A DNA stretch of 64,000 nt from Nepenthes gracilis (lineage: Eukaryota > Streptophyta > Magnoliopsida > Caryophyllales > Nepenthaceae). Under the pieces are notes generated by a model. That model saw only the letters and a program-made list of their open reading frames with translations. It ran no database searches and was not told the DNA's origin. The DNA lies in contig BSYO01000019.1 of NCBI GenBank assembly GCA_033239525.1, positions 3,849,087 to 3,913,086 of the forward strand, read 5' to 3'. Position 1 is the stretch's first letter; every line of letters starts with the position of its first letter. A program made the translations under genes and the position numbers. Below are positions 11,101 to 24,800 of the stretch, piece by piece.

Positions 11101-14100
11101 ATCGTTGTCCACGCAACACATGCAGAAATACAAAGCATGCACGAAATCGGGAAACCAAAGATCAATGATACCAACTTGAGGAAGGGTTACCCTCGTCCGA
11201 TAACAACGGCTATATCGGCTGCGATTTAAGCCAGCAGCTCAAGACTCGGCTACGGTTTAAGCCAGTAGCTCAAGGCCATCCATGTACTCTGTCTTCCATA
11301 GATTAGGAACTTGCTCACTATGTTTTACCACCCGCGGCTTTGGGTGCAACCTCAAGTTTTAGTTATATATTAGGACGTCCGAATATATTAGTTTTCTGTC
11401 AATTCCTTACGATGGTTCTCAATTAAATACACAGTGGGGCAGGTCAGCTACAAAATGTCTCAACCTTCCTTCTGGCGAAAGTAGCCTATCATATACGTCC
11501 TCGTCGGGAGCAGCGCCACAAATAGCCAATGCCTCGAATCACAAATCGACCCCTAGGGTCTCGGACCGCCATGGTCCCATAGTGATCCCACCCCCGGCAG
11601 GGTGCGTGTGGACCAACGCACGGCCTAGTTCATGGTTCCACAATATACGGATACACAAATATACATATATATCGTTCGGGTGTCCAAAGTCCCTCCAAAT
11701 CATAAATACTAATACAATACCACCGCACAACTAATAAAATATACATGTATGTACACAATTAATAAATTAGGGGTATATAAAAATACATGCATGTTAGTAA
11801 AATCTCCCACAGTAGTCAAAATACATCAGAAATTAAATCAGACCAAGAATAGGGCTAGCGGATACTTGCCTTAATATTATACTCCACAGATCTGAAGAAA
11901 GGATGTCCCGAAGCACCAGATTTGTGCCTCTCTCTCTCCTGCCGCGTCCTCTCTCTCTCCTCCGCACGCCCCTTCCTCTCTCCTCCGCGCGTGGCCTCTA
12001 CCAGCTGCTGCCGGCCACATAGGGAGGCCGTTGCTGCCGTTGCCTCCCATCGTGGCCACCGAGCACCCCCGACGAGCTCTCTCGGCCATCGCGCACGCCT
12101 CCTCTCTCCTCTGTTCTTCTCCATGCGCGATTTCTCCCCATCGCTACTACACACGCCGACGCCGCTCCTCTGCCGCTGATCCACCACCGCACAGCTTGTC
12201 TGGCCATCATCAACCTCCTCGGCACCACCCAGCCGGCGCCGACGCCATTACGTGGCCGCCACTCTCCTCGCGTAACTTCTCACCGTCGATCTCCTCTGTG
12301 CACCCACACCGAGCGCCACTGCCGCACCGCCTCAGCTAGCGACCGTCGCGGCTTCACCCGCAACCCTCGTCGCAGTCGCCGCCGCCTCCTTCCTCCCTTC
12401 TCATCTTCCTCCTTCTCATTCGCCTGCGAACCCTAGCCCCTTTTCCCCCCTCTCTCTCCTCTTCTCCCTCTCTCCCCGATCCCCAATCTCCCCTCTTTTT
12501 CTTCTTTTTTTTATTTCTTTTTACTTATTATTATTATTATTATTATTATTCTTTTATTTTCAAATCCGACTCCCCATTTGGACAACATCACGGGCGCACT
12601 CCGGGCACCATTCCAAAATTCTGATCGTCTCCGAAAATTTTATAATATTTTAATTTATTTTCACCACGTGTGAAATACTCAAAATCACAATAAATAATAA
12701 AATAATTCAATCGGGATCTGAAATATTACAAAATATATTGAAAAATCTAAAACATACTGAAATTAGAGAACCAAAAACCAAAACACCGATTTTAAGGAAG
12801 GGTTGCATGTACTATCGATAATCTTAAACTAAATCATACTATTTAGAGTCATAGGCGAGATGTTTATATATTTTTCCTTATAGATGGAGACAAATGTCAT
12901 TTTTTTTTGCAACTCACGAATTATAGGTGTAATTTTTAAATTTATCTAAATATATTAAGACATCTAAATATATTAGCTCTATTCAATTTCTCATGATAGT
13001 TCTCATAAAAATTAAACCGGAGAGGGTCTCTGTAATAAAGTCTAAGTTTTCTATCTGATGAAAAAAGTATAAACTTTTCACTCCAAAAAGTATAAATATA
13101 AAACTTTTTATAATGAAAAAAAAGTACAAATATTGAATCAAATAAAAAATAGAATCTAACTTGAAACGCATGCATGGAATACCACTTATAAAGCTAATAT
13201 ACAAATTTTTATGATTTTTACTTTATAAATATTCTTATTTATACACATAATATATCAAAATATTTACTTATTTTTCTCAAAACAAAACAAAAACCTCAAA
13301 TATTGACAAAATCGAAACAAATTATCAAAATATTCGGTAAAACTATATGTATGCACAAAGAATCAAAATGGAGGTGAGTGAAATGACATACATATATAAT
13401 AAAATCATTAAATGTAAGCAAAACTAAATAAAAATTAAAACAGACAAAGGATAGGGTTTAAAGATATTTACTTTTAACATCTAATCTAACAAATCTGATA
13501 AAAAGATACTCCAAGGTAGTACGTGGATCCTTAAAAAAACAAACCGATACATGAGCGCGGCCTCATAAACGCATTAGGTGCTGCGCCTAACCCCAATCGG
13601 GTACGAGGGCCACCTCAGGTATCATAGCTCAAGAACACAATAGTGCAGATCGAAAATAAAATCAATAATAATATTTCTATCAACTAAAAAACCCAACCCG
13701 AGTATGACAGTCATACATATACATGACCCAATATAATAAAACTCGCACAAGATCTCATCAGATATATAAATCCAAACAACGTATTACACGACCTGCTATC
13801 CACAATCGCAAGGAAGGTATTCAAATATAACAACTCATCAACATAATACAATAACCCCAATAAATCTCATACATGGATCAAGGCCCTCATCCGGCCGAAG
13901 ATACAATCGTAACATATCCTCGGATCAGAAACATACCAACATAAATATCTCCACTCGCCGATAGAGATATGCCACCTCAGATCACATCTGAACTCCTGCA
14001 CGCGTATCCATGCCACTAGTCTAAATGGATAAAATTTAAAAATGTGAGCCTAGAGCTCAGCAATTATTATCATCGTATAAAACAATACACAAATCAAAGG

Positions 14101-15809
14101 GAGGGATATCACATAACAACCACGTAAATCAAAACACAATGTCCGTAAAATTCCTGAAAATCAAGGATATATCTCGTACTAAATCATCGTCCGTATCAAA
14201 CAGTCCCATTGGGATATGTTCATAATAAATAACGATCTGTTAAAATCTCATAGGCGATATCATATCATATGATCCGAGGTCACATAGGCTGCAACCGTCA
14301 CCACATCCGTGTGGGACACATACCATCGTTCGGATCTAAATGTCATAATGCAGAAATTGAGAGAAGATCGCTGAAACTAAAACATAAATCAAAACACGTT
14401 CCAAATTTATCACATATTTATACGTACGAGACATTCTTATTGCTCAACTATGGGCCAATCAGTGTATCTCAAAGTCATCTTCCACCCAAATACATGTAGA
14501 ACACAAAGTATGCATAAAATCGGAGAACCAAAGATCAATGATACCAATTTGAGGAAGGGTTATCCTTGTCCGGTAACCACGGCTATATCAGCTATGATTT
14601 AGGTTAGTAACTCAAGGCCATCCATGTACTCTGTCTCCAATAGATTAGGAACTTACTATGTTTTACTACCTACGACTTTGGGTGCAATCTCAAGTTTTAG
14701 TTATATATTATAACATCCGAATATATTAGTTATGTCAATTCCTTACGATAGTTCTCAATTAAATACACAGTGTGGCAGGTCCGCTACTAAACGTCTCAAC
14801 CTTCTTTCCGGTGGAAGTAGCCTGTCATATACGTCCCCGTCGGGACTAAGCCTCCCCATCAGGAGCAGCACGACAAATAGCCAATGCCTCGGATCCCAAA
14901 TCGACTCCTAAGATCTCGGACCGCCATGGTCCCGTAGTAATCTTGCCCCCGGTAGCATGCATGATTAATGTAAGGCCTAGTTCATGGTTCCACAATATAC
15001 AGATACGCAAACATACATATATATCATCCGGGTATCTGAAAACCCTCCAAATCATAAACACTAGTATAAAATCACCGCACAACCGATGAAACATACATGC
15101 ATGTGCATAATTAATAAATTGGGTATGTATAAAAATACATGTATGTTAATAAAATCTCCCATAATAGTTAAAATACATCAAAAATTAAATCAGACCAAGA
15201 ATAGGGTTAGAGGATACTTGCCACGACTTTATACTCTACAAATTTAAAGAAATGATGTCCCAAGGTATGCAATTTGGGCCTTTCTCTCTCCTACCTCCAC
15301 CAATCCCATGCACGCCCCTTCCTCTCTCCTCCGCATGCGGCCCTCTGCCGGCCGTTCCACCACCACGCCGCTTGCCTAGCCATCGACGGCCTCCCAGGCA
15401 CCACCCAACTGACACCGACGCTATTATGCAGGCGTCGTTGCTCATCGCTACCTCCCTCTCTCTCCTGGCGCGGCTTCCCTCATTTGCATCACGCCACAGT
15501 TGCCTCAGCCTGCGCCGCGCCACAACTCACCACCGTGACCCCCGATGTTACCACTATCATCCCAAATGGCCGCGTTGACTCTTCCAACACCGATTTCCTC
15601 ACCTAGCACCGCCGCTGCCTCAACCCGCGACCGTCACGGCCTCATTTACGACCACCACGGGCTCACCTACGACCACCGTCGTCACCGACCTCCTCTCTTC
15701 TCCCCGTCTCCCTCTCTCTCTTCATCCTCCTCCTTCTTTTGCAAACCCTAGTTGCCCCTTCTCTCTCCTCTTCTCCCTCTCTCTCCCCGATCCCCTACTT
15801 CCTCTCTCC

Positions 15810-15864
<55 letters not shown>

Positions 15865-18800
15865 CACTTTCTCTTTTGTTTTTCTTTAATTCTAAAATCC
15901 AAATCGAATTCCAGACAATTGCACGGGCATGCTCTGGACGCCACTCTAAAATCCCGATTGTTCCTCAAAATTTTACGATATTTTAATTTATTTTTACTAC
16001 TTTTGAAATACTCAAAATCACAATAAATATTAAAATATTCTCAATTGGGATATGGATATTACATTTTCCCCTCCTTATAAAAATTTTATCCTCGAAATTT
16101 ACGCACATCAATCCTTGAATAGATAAGGACAATACTTCCGAATTAACCTTGATCAAAAGTTTTTCCCAAAAGTCTGATCCTCAACACCTAATCTTTCTAT
16201 CATAATATCATAACCAAAACCCCAACATACGATAAATACTCACCAATTTCCAACGATTCGAACTCAATCACGTAGGACGAATCATATTCAAATTTTATCA
16301 ACACTTGATCCCTTCTGTCCCAAAAATCTAAGCTGAAACCTCAGCATAAAATAACTCCTCGGAATCAGTAATAATTCATACTCAATCATATGCCAAGGAT
16401 AAACCCCATATTTCTCTCAACAAATATACACAAAACACATCATAACGATCTGCCAAACTCGAGACAACACCATTCTATTGGCCACCTCTCCAATTCGCTG
16501 CCAAAACCTCAAAAGGTGTAATGGCCCAGATCCTAGAATATAGAAAATTTCTAATGTCAAGTTAAAATTACCTAGGAAAATGAATTAATGATAGTAATCC
16601 GGTCAACAAGTGTTGACCAGAAGGTGTGATGAAGGAGTAATCCGGTCAACGTAAAATGTTGACCGAAAAACGTGAATAGAAGGAAGGACGGGAAAGAGGA
16701 AAGTAATCCGGTCAACACTAGTTAGTTGACCGGAATGAATTTAAATGAGAAACATAAATCTGGTCAAGGTCAGTTGACCGAAAATTAATAAGGAAACTCT
16801 TTGAAAATGTAAAATCATAAATAACCTAGAAATTTAATAAGGAAACTCTTTGGGAATATAAAGCCATAAATAACATATTTCGAAACATCCCCCCTAGTGT
16901 GGACCATAAATAACCTAGAAAATTAATGAGGAAACTCTTTGGAAATGTAAAACTATAAATAACATATTCTGAAACATCCCCCCTAGTATAGCCAAACCCT
17001 AACGACGGCCGCCAGACCCAATGCCTATAAATAAGAACTAGAGGGCGTGAGAAAGAGGCATGCAATAGAATTTTCTAGTAAAGGGAGACCAAAAGTTCAA
17101 TGCGAAGTAAAAAAAATCCAGGCAAGAGTACTCACCCTATTTTAAGTTCATGATTATACATGTTTGCAACGCAAGTATATCTGATTTCTGATGAACTTAT
17201 ATTTCAGTATATATGATGTTTGTTCTGTTCATATGATTTAATGAAGAATCGTTCTTAATCGCATGTTTAAAAAGAAGCCCTGTTATTCATGATGTTCGAT
17301 TTTTGTTCTACTTGAAGTATGATTATTTGTCGATCTATATGAACTTCAACAATTACATGTTTAAATAAAAGACTTCCGACCCTTGAGAAAAAGAACTTCT
17401 GCTTTTGATAAGAAGAACTTCTGCCTTTGTTGAAAAGAATTCCGGCTTTCAGTAAAAAAAAACTCCGGCTTTCAATAAAAAAGAACTCCGGCTTTCAGTA
17501 AAAAGAACTCCGACTTTTGATAAAAAGAACTCCGGCCTTTGTTGGAATAAAACTCCGAATTTGAAACTTCGGCTTTTGTTGAAAAAGAACTCCAACTTTT
17601 GAACTCTGGTTTTTGAGAAGAGAACTCCTCCCTTTCGAGAAAAGAACTCTGGTTTTGTAAGAAAAGAACTCCGTCTTTTGAGAAAAAAAACTCCGACTTT
17701 TGAGAAAAGAATTCCGGCCTTTTGAGAAAAAAAGTCCGGCCTTTTGAGAAAAGAAGTCCGACTTCTGAGAAAAGAACTCCGACTTTTAAGAAAAGGGACT
17801 CCGATTTTTAAGGAAAATAACTCCAGATTTTGATGAAAGAATCTTCGACTTTAAGATGATTAAAAGGCTATACGGACTTCAATTGTTGAAGTTAAAGAAC
17901 AAAGGCTATAAGAATAAGGAAAATGTATGTAATCCGGATAGCAGGTGGAACTCTACAACTTTCAACTTTTGAACTATGACGGATGGCCATCAAAAGATAT
18001 GAACTAAGAACCGAGTTTCCATTAAAATTGCTGTTAAAGATGGATGAAGGATATTAGAGTGACACTCGAGGACTACCTCCTGGGCCAGGGGGGAGACTTT
18101 TGGTGGCATAAGACTTTTGGACTACGGCCCCGTATGCCGGGTTAAAGGTATTACCTCCCGCCTCGGGGAGCATAATGAGAGGATATGGCTTTAGGTTGTG
18201 GGGTAACACACAACCCTTCCTCGATGTTGTCCGCTCCCATCCGGTCCCTAAAGATGATAAGAATTTCGAATGGTTTTTATGAATCTTCTGAAGGTAAGAT
18301 AATAAGAATAAGAACAAGGAAATTCTAAACTAAAGAAGAAATTATATGGTGATTTTATATGTTAAAGTTATGATATAAATCCTTACTTTGATCTGATTAT
18401 ATGTATGTTTATATTTTCTGCATGTGAGTATCTTGCTGGGCTTTGTAGCTCACTCTTGCCAATTTTCAGATAATGAGAGGCTTATGGAGGACGAAATTGA
18501 GTAGAACCATATGAAGTATCTAGACGGCATAGCTGGCCGGAGCTGATCAATGAAGAACTTGATTTATTTCTTTTGATGTTTTGAGAAGGACTTGTAGAAT
18601 AGTTACGCTGTATAAGAATTTATGGATGTTAGCATGTTTCCATGATTACTTTATTGATAAATGAAATCCACATTTCTAGTAGCATCACAGGTTATATCAA
18701 GGCATTCATGTCCGACTAACCTTAGTGTTGGCCGGCCATGTGTGAATTAAAACCGGAAGGCCAGCTCATATAGCTCGGCCTCAAGCAATCTTGTGTATAA

Positions 18801-21800
18801 AAGAAATGTTTAATCATATGAAAGAAAAGAAAAATTTTTATGTCCACCTAGTTGTTATCTATTATCTATTTTGATGCAAGGATTTAGGCTTGACGACGGC
18901 TTTATGCAGTAGAATAAGGCCGGTCCGTCACAAAAGGCCTATCGAATCTCAACCTCAATCCATCATTTTCCCCCGAAACATGAATTCTTCACTTCATGAT
19001 CCTTTCAGAAACATTTGACTACTCTCCTCGATCATCCAATCGGGCTACACATCTGATCTCTTACTTCAATCCTTAAATCAAATCTTGCGATCGATAACCG
19101 TGAATCCACACGCTTCCACTGCACAACTCTGATCAATCATCTACTTCCGATCGCAATCAAGGGCCTCAAAATTTGAATGCCTAGCAACCTCTTCATCTCA
19201 GTAATGTGTTGATGACCAAACTCGAGAATGACTTTTTGATCAGCAAGCGATAAGCCAACTTCATTATCATCCAAACTGCCATCAAATTTCTCGCCTTCCA
19301 AAGCAAACCAAAAATAAAATCTCGAAAGCTTCTTATTAGCTTCTTCCTCTAGGCATGAGACGCATGATCAACTCGCCACTCCACTAGAGAAGAATATTTG
19401 ACATTCTTTATGAACTTAGATCACTCCAACTCCACTATAACTGCTGACAACCTCAACTGCTCCGCGAACTTCCATCCACCAATCGAGGCTTTGCTTAATC
19501 GCGTCTAGCTTCATGACCGCTCGAACAAAAAGAACTTCACTTCTGATCTTCAAAAAGGTTCCTTCGAAGAAAAGAGCTTCGTTTGGAGCCCAATCCTGAC
19601 AAGGATTATCACCGATAACTCTACAGCTTCTCTGCTAAAAACGAAGATAGAAGACATTGCAACGCAAACTCTTAATGCAACTCTGTCCTAAACAACATAC
19701 GCATAGGTTGAGAATGGATCCACCTACCTACCAGTTTGTCAGAAAAAATCTCCTTCTACTCCGTGAGATTTCAGATTGATCCATCAAAATCGCCACTTCT
19801 CCAAAATCGCAAGACTCAACAAAACCTCCACATAATCAATGTCCTCAAACCAGATTTGAAATTAGATTCTCTATCTAAAACTCCAAATCGAATCATACAA
19901 CCAAAGGCTACAGACCCACAATCTTCTGTTGTACTACTCTGATTGATCACCTGACTGTGAATTATCGCCATATCAAATTTCAACCCAGTGCTCGAATTTT
20001 TATACGAACCTGCGTCGAAATTCAGCACAACATTAGATCATAGTTGAAACATCAGAACAGAAATATTCTAAAACCTCATTATCTCATTTTTCATCTAAAT
20101 ACATCATCCAAATTTGAAATAAATGAGCCAACCTCAAAAGCCAATCTACAAATACCCAAACAACGTCCATATCTGTAACTGTCCTTGGCAATCTCGAAGT
20201 GAAAAACATGGAGGCTACTCATGCTCCGCTTTCTTTTATGAACATATGACATAACAAATCCGAAGACTTCTGATCCGAAACATCGCCAATAATATTCTCC
20301 TTCTTGGCTGACACTGGAACTCACTAGTATCACATCAAAGTCCAACTCATTAAATAAAATTAGATCAACCAACCATTGATATCTACAAACTCAGACCGGA
20401 TATCAGAGTCCACAAACTTAACAGATCAAAGGTTTACCCATTAGGGGTAGACATCCTCAAAGCTCATTCTAAAAATTAAAAAATATATATAATATTTATA
20501 TATAATCTCAAAGGCTACAAGACTTATTCTGTACCTTCACTAACTAAATTCACCTTTCTTACTATATCCCGAATGCCAAATAGAGAGTGACTCCCAAAAA
20601 TTACCTCTACAAAATACCACAAGAAGTGGAATACGATACTGAGAAGCGCACCACCAGCTTACCTCACTCTCCAACTTATGGATAGTAGATCAAACTTTAT
20701 CTGAACTATCAAGAACCTCAAACATGTCCTCCACTTTCTGAAGTTCAATTTAAGCCTTAATTGGATCAAAAATCCTAAAAATCTTCCAAGCTGACTTATA
20801 ATCATTCAAAGGACACTATCTTTCCCCTAACAAACCATCCTTCATATAACAACCAAATTATCATCCGGCTGCTAGATCGAATAACCCATTACGTCGCTCA
20901 CGTGACTCATCACAGCCTATATATCAACTTCCTGAATCGAATTCAAATCTTCACAACCTAAAATTCCATTCTTTACCATAGGCTACACTTATCATGCCAA
21001 ACATTCGATCAATTTCTTGCCCAAGATGACCCAAATCACCTCTCCTTGCGACCTTTTCTCTGATACCACCTCTATCACAGCCCAAGAACACAATATACGC
21101 ATGTTAAAAATAAAATCAATCATAGTGTTTTCATCAACTACAAAATCCAACTTGAGCATGACAGTCATATATATACAGGACCCGATATAATGAAACTCAC
21201 ACAAGATCTCATCGGATGTAAATCCAGACAACATATTACACGACCTACTATCCACAGTCGCAAAGGAGGTATCCAAATATAACAATTCATCAACATAATA
21301 TAATAACTCAAATAAATTCCATACATGGATCAAGGCCCTCATCCGACCGAAGACATAATCATAACGCATTCTCGGGATAAAAAACATACCAACATAAGTA
21401 TCTCCATTCGCCGATAGAGATATGCCATCTTAGATCACATCTGAACTCCTGTAAGCGTATCCATGCCACTAGTCTGAAGAGATAAAATATGAAAACGTGA
21501 GCCTAGAGTTCAGCAAGTATTATCATCATATAAAACAGTAAACAAATTAGATGGAGGAATATCACATAACAACCTCGTAAAACAAAACATAATGTCTGTG
21601 AAATCTCTGAAAATTGAGGAGATATCTCATACTAAATCATCGTCCTTATCAAACAGTCCATTTGGGACATATTCATAATAAATAACAATCTAATAAAATC
21701 TCATAGTTGACATATCATATGATCCGAGGTCGCATAGGCTGCAATCGTCACCGCATCCGTGTGGGACACATACCATCGTTCGGATCTAAATCTCATAATG

Positions 21801-24800
21801 CAGAAATTGAGAGAAGACCGCCGAAACTAAAACATAAATCAAAACACGTTCGGGGTTTATCACATATTTATACGTACGAGAAATTCCTATCGTCCAACTG
21901 TGGGCCAATCAGTGTATCTCAAAATCATCCTCCACACAAATATATACAGAACCACAAAGTATGCACCAAATCAAATAACCAAAGATCAATGATACCAACT
22001 TGAGGAAGTGTTATCCTCGTCCGGTAACCACGACTATGTCGGCTACGATTTGGGCTAGTAGCTCAAGGCTATGCATGTACCATATCTCCCATAGATTAGA
22101 AACTTACTCACTATGTTTTACCACTCGCGATTTTGGGTGTAATTTTAAATTTTAGTTATATATTAGGACGTATAAATATATTAGTTTCTTCAATTCCTTA
22201 CAATGATTCTCAATTAAATACACAGTGGGACGGGTTAGTTATTAAACATCTTAACCTTCATTCCAGCCGAAGTAGCCTATCATATACATCCCCGTCGGGA
22301 CTAAGCCTCCCCATCGGGACTAAGCCTCCCCATCGGGAACGGCGCCACAAATAGCTAATGCCTCGGATCACAATTCCTTAGGGTCTTGGATAGCCATGGT
22401 CCCGTAGTGATCTCCCCCCCCGACAGTATGTATGATTAATGTAATGCTTGGTTTTTGGTTCCACAATATACGGATACACAAACATACATATACACCGTCT
22501 GAGTATCTGAAAACCCTCCAAATCATAAACACCAGTGTAGAATCAAAAATTTATACTTGAACTCCTGTTCTGATTAACATCATAAATAAAATTTAAAATT
22601 TTAAATCTAATCTCGAACAGCTTTCCCTTCAATCCAATCAATTATAAGTAAGTATCAAGCCTCCTAATTTAAAAACTTATAGGGTGGCTAAAGGCATCAT
22701 CAAACAGTAATTGGTGATAGAAGTAGGGATACCAACGATCGGTGATAGGCAACAATGGTTAAAGCGTTAGTAGACAGTAAGCTTATGTTTAATTATTTTT
22801 TATTTTATTATTTTATTTATTTATTTTTAAGTAAGCTTATGTTTAATTTTATAGGTTGACAAACAACAATGATGCCTAGAGGCATCATCCCCGATAACTG
22901 ATGACAAGGTTGGGGATATCAATAGCTGGAAACTAATCGTAGAGCTTCAAGGTGTTACATGTTAGTCAATTATTAACTGTGGCCGGCATTGGTTCATGAC
23001 TAATGGTGGCAACCTAAGGCATTATTAGCCGATGATCGTCTGCAAGTCGATACATGGGTTGCAATGATATTATCTTTGGATAAAACTTTTAATAATAAAT
23101 ATTGATAGTTATTATTGAATAGTTGATTAGTTTTAGAAAAAAAAAATTTATTTTAAAAGGTAGAAGTCAATTTTTTAAAATTAAGGAATTATTTGCTTTT
23201 AATTAGAAAAATGTTTTGTTAGCTTATTTTTCTCTATTTGCCGAATGTTATAAAATAAAAATATATATTTTTTTATCTATCAAATACGTATCAAATACTG
23301 TGAAAATAAAGAATATTTTCAGTAAGTTATTTTTAACCAACAAATTGAGCTTTGGTACATGAAGCTCAAAATGACACGTGGTAGTATAATATAGATGGCT
23401 CAAAGATGACAACAAATGTCACAATTGTAACGTCTTATCCCCCATTAAATTGGTTTTTGACTTTATATTTCTCAATTTATTTTAATTATTTTACTTAATT
23501 TAATGTTATATTTTTAAAAAAAATAAATTATTTTTTAATATTGTATTTTATGTTTTTTTTAGTTTATCTTTTAATAGAATGCGTATGTCGTAATTAATAT
23601 TAAAAATATTTTCACGACAAATATTATAACAAATAAAAACAGGCAAACCTTTCAGTTGACCTTATCCCTATTGAAAGCCAGAACTCATAAATTCCTTAAA
23701 CCATTTTCTAATTGTTACATACAGCATAGAAATATTTAATTAAAATATTATAAATATAGTCTTGTACACAAGCTTAATATACTATAAAATTTGAAAAAGG
23801 TTAGACTATACTTTGACATTGCACTATTAAGATAGTAATTTAATGACATGAATTTGTTATAATTAGGTCATATATTAATCATTTGACTTTTTTCTCTAAA
23901 TAAGTTTATATTTTTTGCAATTTGGCTTCTAAGTCAATGTCTAAGTCATTCTAAGTAGTATAGTTCTAATATTTAGCTCCATAATTAATAACATGGTGTC
24001 TTATTTATAATATATAATAATAGATTCATACAAAAAATAGTTAGATTAATAGACATCATATTATTTATGAATATTTTTAAGATAACTAAATAATATCTAC
24101 GGAATATCTATAAGAAGTGTAAAAGATTGGCATTATGACTCATGAAATATAATTATTGACTACAGGCAATACATAAAAGAAGCTGTTCTTCACGGTGGGA
24201 TTCCATTCAACAAGGCACACGGAATGGCAGCATTTGAGTACAATGGAGAGGATCCCAGGTTCAATAAGATCTTCAACGATAGCATGTCCAATCACTCAAC
24301 CCTTATAATGAAGAAAATCCTTGAGGCTTACAAAGGATTTGAGGGCCTATCCTCATTGGTTGATGTAGGAGGAGGGATTGGAACTACCCTTAGTATGATC
24401 GTCTCTAAGTATCCTACGATTGAGGGTATCAATTTCGACCTGCCTCACGTCATCAAAGACGCTCCACCTTTTCCTGGTATTCTATAATTTTTTTTTAAAA
24501 AGAGTAACTCAAATTTTAACCTAATGAAAAAATATGAATATTGTTTCTAATTAACTATTAAATATTATTGAGTTATAAAGTCGGGTCTATTTTATAAAGT
24601 CGGAACCCATCTAGTCACTATTCTCATTCTACAAGGTTTTGTCTTTGATGATGTTTACAAAGGAGAAGAAAATCTTCCCATTTATATGCTGGAGGTTATC
24701 CATTCACTCATTTAATATAAGACAATCCTCTTCACAATATAATCACAATAAAGAGGTGATCATGATATCGTATAGGAGGTTTCAATATGATTTTTCACAT

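Larger units (their letters stand above)
13620..22541 (-). mobile_element. Gypsy-type LTR element, minus strand, degenerate or non-autonomous
   Basis: In - orientation: truncated 5' LTR (22541-21073), a 4-base spacer, a primer-binding site TGGTATCAGAG (21068-21058, matching the 3' end of initiator tRNA-Met), an internal region, a polypurine tract (16076-16064) and a 3' LTR (16063-13620). Without the nested solo LTR the internal part is only about 2.6 kb and has no intact gag or pol frame, so the element could not transpose on its own. A fragment reading DFDVIL on the - strand near 20320 recalls the gypsy protease/RT linker (FDVILGMDWL), but this is weak. The outer ~1 kb of the 5' LTR is missing, so no target duplication can be read. 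Confidence 0.7.
8145..24165 (+). other. Intron 1 of copy 1, expanded by nested retroelements
   Basis: The first ~200 bases match the start of the short (about 0.4-kb) intron 1 of copies 3 and 4, and the last ~45 bases before the acceptor (ttggcattatgactcatgaa...) match the end of that same intron. The two ends are therefore the true ancestral intron ends, and about 15.6 kb has been inserted between them: repeat family B, a solo LTR, a gypsy-type element and a nested second solo LTR. All LTR elements here are on or near the antisense strand of the gene or are solo. Confidence 0.75.

Noticed and set aside
11855..12339. Several overlapping Ser/Pro/Arg-rich frames on both strands
   Set aside because: They lie in the CT-rich part of the solo LTR 10239-12730, recur in altered form in the LTR at 13620-16063, and show no conserved protein.
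15236..15751. Pro/His-rich frames on both strands
   Set aside because: Compositional frames in the CT-rich portion of the 3' LTR; not conserved in frame between LTR copies.
17370..17860. CRISPR-like array
   Set aside because: Units are contiguous and diverged with no unique spacers, and the window is eukaryotic plant DNA.
18054..18317. Minus-strand frame of 87 codons
   Set aside because: Lies wholly within the solo LTR 16517-18932 and resembles no protein.
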